Origin: Actinomadura sp. KC216
Lineage (GTDB): Bacteria > Actinomycetota > Actinomycetes > Streptosporangiales > Streptosporangiaceae
Assembly (NCBI RefSeq): GCF_004348535.1
Contig: NZ_SMJX01000023.1
Coordinates: 1-47,510, forward strand
DNA length: 47,510 bases
Direction: 5' to 3'
The translations under genes were made by a program, and so were the position numbers. Of the stretch, positions 45,387 through 47,510 are shown piece by piece (within the stretch, counting starts at the first letter, position 1; each line of letters starts with the position of its first letter). The notes under the pieces are model-generated. The model was given only the letters and a program-made list of their open reading frames with translations, was not told the origin of the DNA and did not search any database.

Positions 45387-45688
45387 CCCTGCCCTCCGCA
45401 ACGTTCTTGCCGTCCTCGCCCAGCAGCGGCTCCCACACCCTGGCCGTGCGCCGGGCCCGGTCCCGCATGAAGCCGTCGTTGTATCCGTCTTCGGTAGTGC
45501 GCGGTGGCCATTGAGGGGGCGGGCCGGTAGAACTCGGTGCCGTCCAGTAGCTCGCGGGCCTCGGTGGCGGCGCGCGGGGAGAGCATCATCGCGCCGAGCA
45601 CCTGTTGTTCGGCGCCGATGTCGTGGGGCAGGGTGCGGGAGAAGTCGGCGTTGTCGTCCGGGTCGGCGACGACCGTGAGGTTGGCCAT
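45383..45688 (-). pseudogene. Truncated DnaB N-terminal domain gene
   Basis: The 101-residue frame starts MANLTVVADPDD and has a good DnaB N-terminal start (LPHDIGAEQQVLGAMMLSPRAATEARELLDGTEFYRPA), parallel to the intact helicase. After FYRPA the homology ends and the frame becomes Arg/Gly-rich. In the +1 frame the same DNA reads EDGYNDGFMRDRARRTARV to a stop at 45379, more protein-like, as if a deletion joined two genes. The stop overlaps the next ATG (ATGA), so coupling survives. It could still be made as a short domain. Confidence 0.6.
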
Positions 45689-45879
45689 TCAGATTCCCCC
45701 TTGGATTCCGGCAGGCGATGGATCTTCAGTGACGGGATGCGGGTGCTCGCGAGGCACCGGTTGAGCTGACGCGAGAGGGCGGTGCGCCGGGGCCGGGGGC
45801 GGCTGCGACCGCCCTGCCAGCTGGCGTAATACCTCCATTCGTCCTCGTTTCGAGTGGTCCACGTGCGGCCGCCGAACAC
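45586..45879 (-). CDS. Possible small ORF upstream of the DnaB fragment
   Basis: A GTG at 45879 opens a 97-residue frame. Its first 60 residues (GRTWTTRNEDEWRYYASWQGG, then basic) have a protein-like mix, but the frame then runs over the DnaB-fragment start out of phase. It may be a small real gene whose end is disrupted, or chance. No family recognised. Confidence 0.25.
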   Translation of the reverse strand: MFGGRTWTTRNEDEWRYYASWQGGRSRPRPRRTALSRQLNRCLASTRIPSLKIHRLPESKGESEWPTSRSSPTRTTTPTSPAPCPTTSAPNNRCSAR

Positions 45880-46045
45880 CTGGGGCGTCCAGCGGCGTCC
45901 GTACTTTGACCGACCGGACCCCTTAACGTCTCGTCCTCCCGTGCACGCCGGGGTTGGGCTGCGTCATGGCCATGCGCGGGCGCCGGGTCGTGCAGCGGCG
46001 CGTAGGGCAAGACCCAAGGCGGGACGGTTCTCTACGGTCGGACCC
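45689..46045. other. Divergent intergenic region in the second element
   Basis: These 357 bases lie between the minus-strand replication genes and the plus-strand terS-like gene. Apart from the doubtful ORF at 45586-45879 I see no gene; promoters for both directions should be here. Confidence 0.45.
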
Positions 46046-46726
46046 GTGAGCGATGACGTGCGGGAACCTGGCCGGCCCCTGAAGCTGCTGGACGACCAGC
46101 TCCGCGACCGGCTGATCGAGGCGATCGGCTACGGCACGACGATCGAGGACGCGGCCGTCGCGGCGGGCATCAGTCCCCGGACGTACTACCGGTGGATGCG
46201 CCGCGGCGAGAAGGCCGCCCAGGCCGTGGTGAACGGGGAGGACCCGGACCCGGCCGATGAGCCCTTTTGGCAGTTTTGGCAGTCGGCTATGCGCGCGCAC
46301 GCGCGTGGCGGGGCAATCAACGCGGCGTTGCTCCGCAAGATCGCCGAAGGCGGGTACGCGGTGAAGACGCGAACACGGCGGTACCGCGATCCGGCCACCG
46401 GTCAGGTGGTGGAGGAGACCGAAACCGATCTGGCCCCGCCGAATCTGCGCGCGGTGATCTTCTATCTGGAACGCAGGCACCCCCAGACGTGGGGCCGTAA
46501 CGCGTCCTCGTTCTGGGGGCCAGACGGCGGGGTCGAAGCGGACGAAGCGTCGCCCGGCCTGGTGGAATTCGCCGAACGCGTCCGCCGCGAACGAGAACGG
46601 TACGAAGCCGAACAGGCAGGTGTGGGGGACGCCGGGCTGCACAGGCTGGCCCAGCGTGTGCACGAGAGCCTTGCCTACCTCGCGGACAACCCGGAAGTGG
46701 AGTCGGCCCTAGAGGCCGGGCATTGA
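46046..46726 (+). CDS. Terminase-small-subunit-like DNA-binding protein
   Basis: GTG 46046 gives 226 residues. A helix-turn-helix of the phage-terminase type is clear: LRDRLIEAIGYGTTIEDAAVAAGISPRTYYRWMRRGEK. It is followed by FWQFWQSAMRAHARGGAINAALLRKIAEGG and LRAVIFYLERRHPQTWGR, a pattern often seen in small terminase subunits and related phage regulators, then a charged C-terminal helix region. Small terminases bind the pac/cos site to start packaging. No large terminase follows before the window ends. It could instead be an element regulator. Confidence 0.65.
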   Translation: MSDDVREPGRPLKLLDDQLRDRLIEAIGYGTTIEDAAVAAGISPRTYYRWMRRGEKAAQAVVNGEDPDPADEPFWQFWQSAMRAHARGGAINAALLRKIAEGGYAVKTRTRRYRDPATGQVVEETETDLAPPNLRAVIFYLERRHPQTWGRNASSFWGPDGGVEADEASPGLVEFAERVRRERERYEAEQAGVGDAGLHRLAQRVHESLAYLADNPEVESALEAGH

Positions 46727-46776
46727 GGCCGATGATGGACCACTGGGGGTGACGGCGTCCCACCGGCTCCCCAGAG

Positions 46777-47427
46777 TTACGAACTCGTGGCGACGGGGCG
46801 TGGGCGGACGCCGCACATGGGGCAGCAGCGGGAGGCGCCGCCTTGGCGTTTGATGGCGCGTTCGCGGTGGCGGCCGCCAGGCCAAAGGCGGGCCAGCCGC
46901 CACTCGATCCCGGCGTCGGCGACGACCTGCAGCAGCCTGGCACCGGTGCCGGTCTCGTGCTGGGCGAGGCGACCGGGCAGGTCGCGGGTCCAGCCGAGGT
47001 AGTGCCGGGCGTGCTTGTAGGGCCGGGTGAAGTGGAGCAGGTAGACCACGCCCAGCCGTCCGCAACGTCGGCACAGTGGGAATGGGTCGCGGCAGTGGCT
47101 GGCCAGCAGCTTCAGCGCGGTGTCGCATCCGAGCATGACCAGGCCTGGGTCGCAGGCCAGGCACGCCCGGTGCGACGGTGCCCCTGACGTCGTGCCCCCT
47201 GACGTCGTGGCCAGGATGGTGGGCCTCATCCCGCGTCCTCGGGCTGGATGATCAGTCCCTCGGGGGGTGAAGACGAACTCGTGACCGTTGCCGCAGGTCC
47301 ACAGGTCGCCGCATGTATCGGGGGCGAGCGCGGCCCAGCAGGTGTTCACGGTGCAGCAGTACGGGCAGTCGGGCGAGGTGACCACCGGCGATTGCTCGAC
47401 GGGCGGAAAGTCCTGTGGGTTGGACAT
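46777..47427 (-). CDS. GIY-YIG-like protein with N-terminal Cys cluster
   Basis: The 216-residue frame has a Cys-rich start (CPYCC, TCGNGHEF), a middle with ACLACDPG and CRRCGRLG, and a C-terminal GIY-YIG-like module: GVVYLLHF and HYLGWT stand for the GIY and YIG motifs, followed by RDLPGRLAQHETGTGARLL and RERAIKRQGGASRCCPMC. GIY-YIG nucleases cut one DNA strand. The catalytic Glu is not obvious, so activity is uncertain. Translation might start inside at ATG 47229, which has GAGG 7 bases upstream; the N-terminal part may then be a separate or leader sequence. Confidence 0.6.
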   Translation of the reverse strand: MSNPQDFPPVEQSPVVTSPDCPYCCTVNTCWAALAPDTCGDLWTCGNGHEFVFTPRGTDHPARGRGMRPTILATTSGGTTSGAPSHRACLACDPGLVMLGCDTALKLLASHCRDPFPLCRRCGRLGVVYLLHFTRPYKHARHYLGWTRDLPGRLAQHETGTGARLLQVVADAGIEWRLARLWPGGRHRERAIKRQGGASRCCPMCGVRPRPVATSS

Positions 47428-47510
47428 GACGGGTCCGTCTTTCTCGGGCAGTAGAAGGCCCCGGGACCGGTTGCGCGGTTCCCGGGGCGGCGGATCGAGG
47501 TGGGGGTGGG

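Larger units (their letters stand above)
41242..47510. mobile_element. Second integrated element, one end (continues right)
   Basis: The block starts at the 3' end of tRNA-Thr with a tyrosine integrase and excisionase, followed by a DnaB-like helicase, a winged-helix initiator-like gene, a terminase-small-subunit-like gene and a GIY-YIG-like gene. Neither TraB-type conjugation genes nor phage structural genes are seen before the window ends. It may be a prophage, a phage satellite or an actinobacterial plasmid-like element. The left limit is inferred from the tRNA; the repeat of the tRNA end would lie to the right. Confidence 0.75.

Overview
The window is very GC-rich DNA from a filamentous actinobacterium. 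GTG and TTG starts are common, genes overlap by 4 bases, there is a chaplin-type surface protein and a DUF5703 gene, and topA, an MFS-thymidylate kinase fusion and holB lie in a row. An Actinomadura or other Streptosporangiales-like genome fits best; this is inference from gene content, not a database match.

Three blocks are visible. (1) Positions 1 to about 12,727 are the end of an integrative and conjugative element. A translationally coupled minus-strand row encodes a VirB2/TrbC-like pilin, a polytopic membrane protein, a PrgI-like protein, a VirB4-like ATPase and a VirD4-like coupling ATPase that runs off the left edge. Next come an anchored proline-rich protein, a frameshifted small membrane gene, a coupled three-gene cassette (degenerate methyltransferase copy, intact DNA methyltransferase, small Cys protein), and a large serine recombinase whose last codons lie inside a tRNA-Leu(GAG) gene. 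(2) Positions 12,709 to 41,241 are chromosome: M20 peptidase, multi-chaplin protein with a secreted neighbour, topA-tmk-holB, a subtilase, a free-standing FtsX-type extracellular domain, a low-molecular-weight phosphatase, a fructosamine kinase-like protein, RicT, two secreted streptogrisin-fold proteins that have lost the catalytic triad, an acetyltransferase, a desaturase with its reductase, a DUF427 protein, an MFS pump with a divergent TetR regulator, and a lipoprotein peptidase. (3) From tRNA-Thr(CGT) at 41,166-41,241 to the right edge is a second integrated element: tyrosine integrase, excisionase, DnaB-like helicase, winged-helix initiator-like protein, a truncated DnaB N-domain, a terminase-small-subunit-like protein on the other strand, and a GIY-YIG-like protein.

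The most unusual items are the tandem intact/degenerate methyltransferases of identical length (293 aa), the paired catalytically dead proteases with a duplicated upstream region, the integrase end inside tRNA-Leu, the int-xis-helicase-terS layout that recalls a phage satellite, and three non-coding tandem arrays with units of 25, 25 and 100 bases, one of which repeats the 3' end of the gene beside it. All function calls come from motifs and domain memory; no searches were run.
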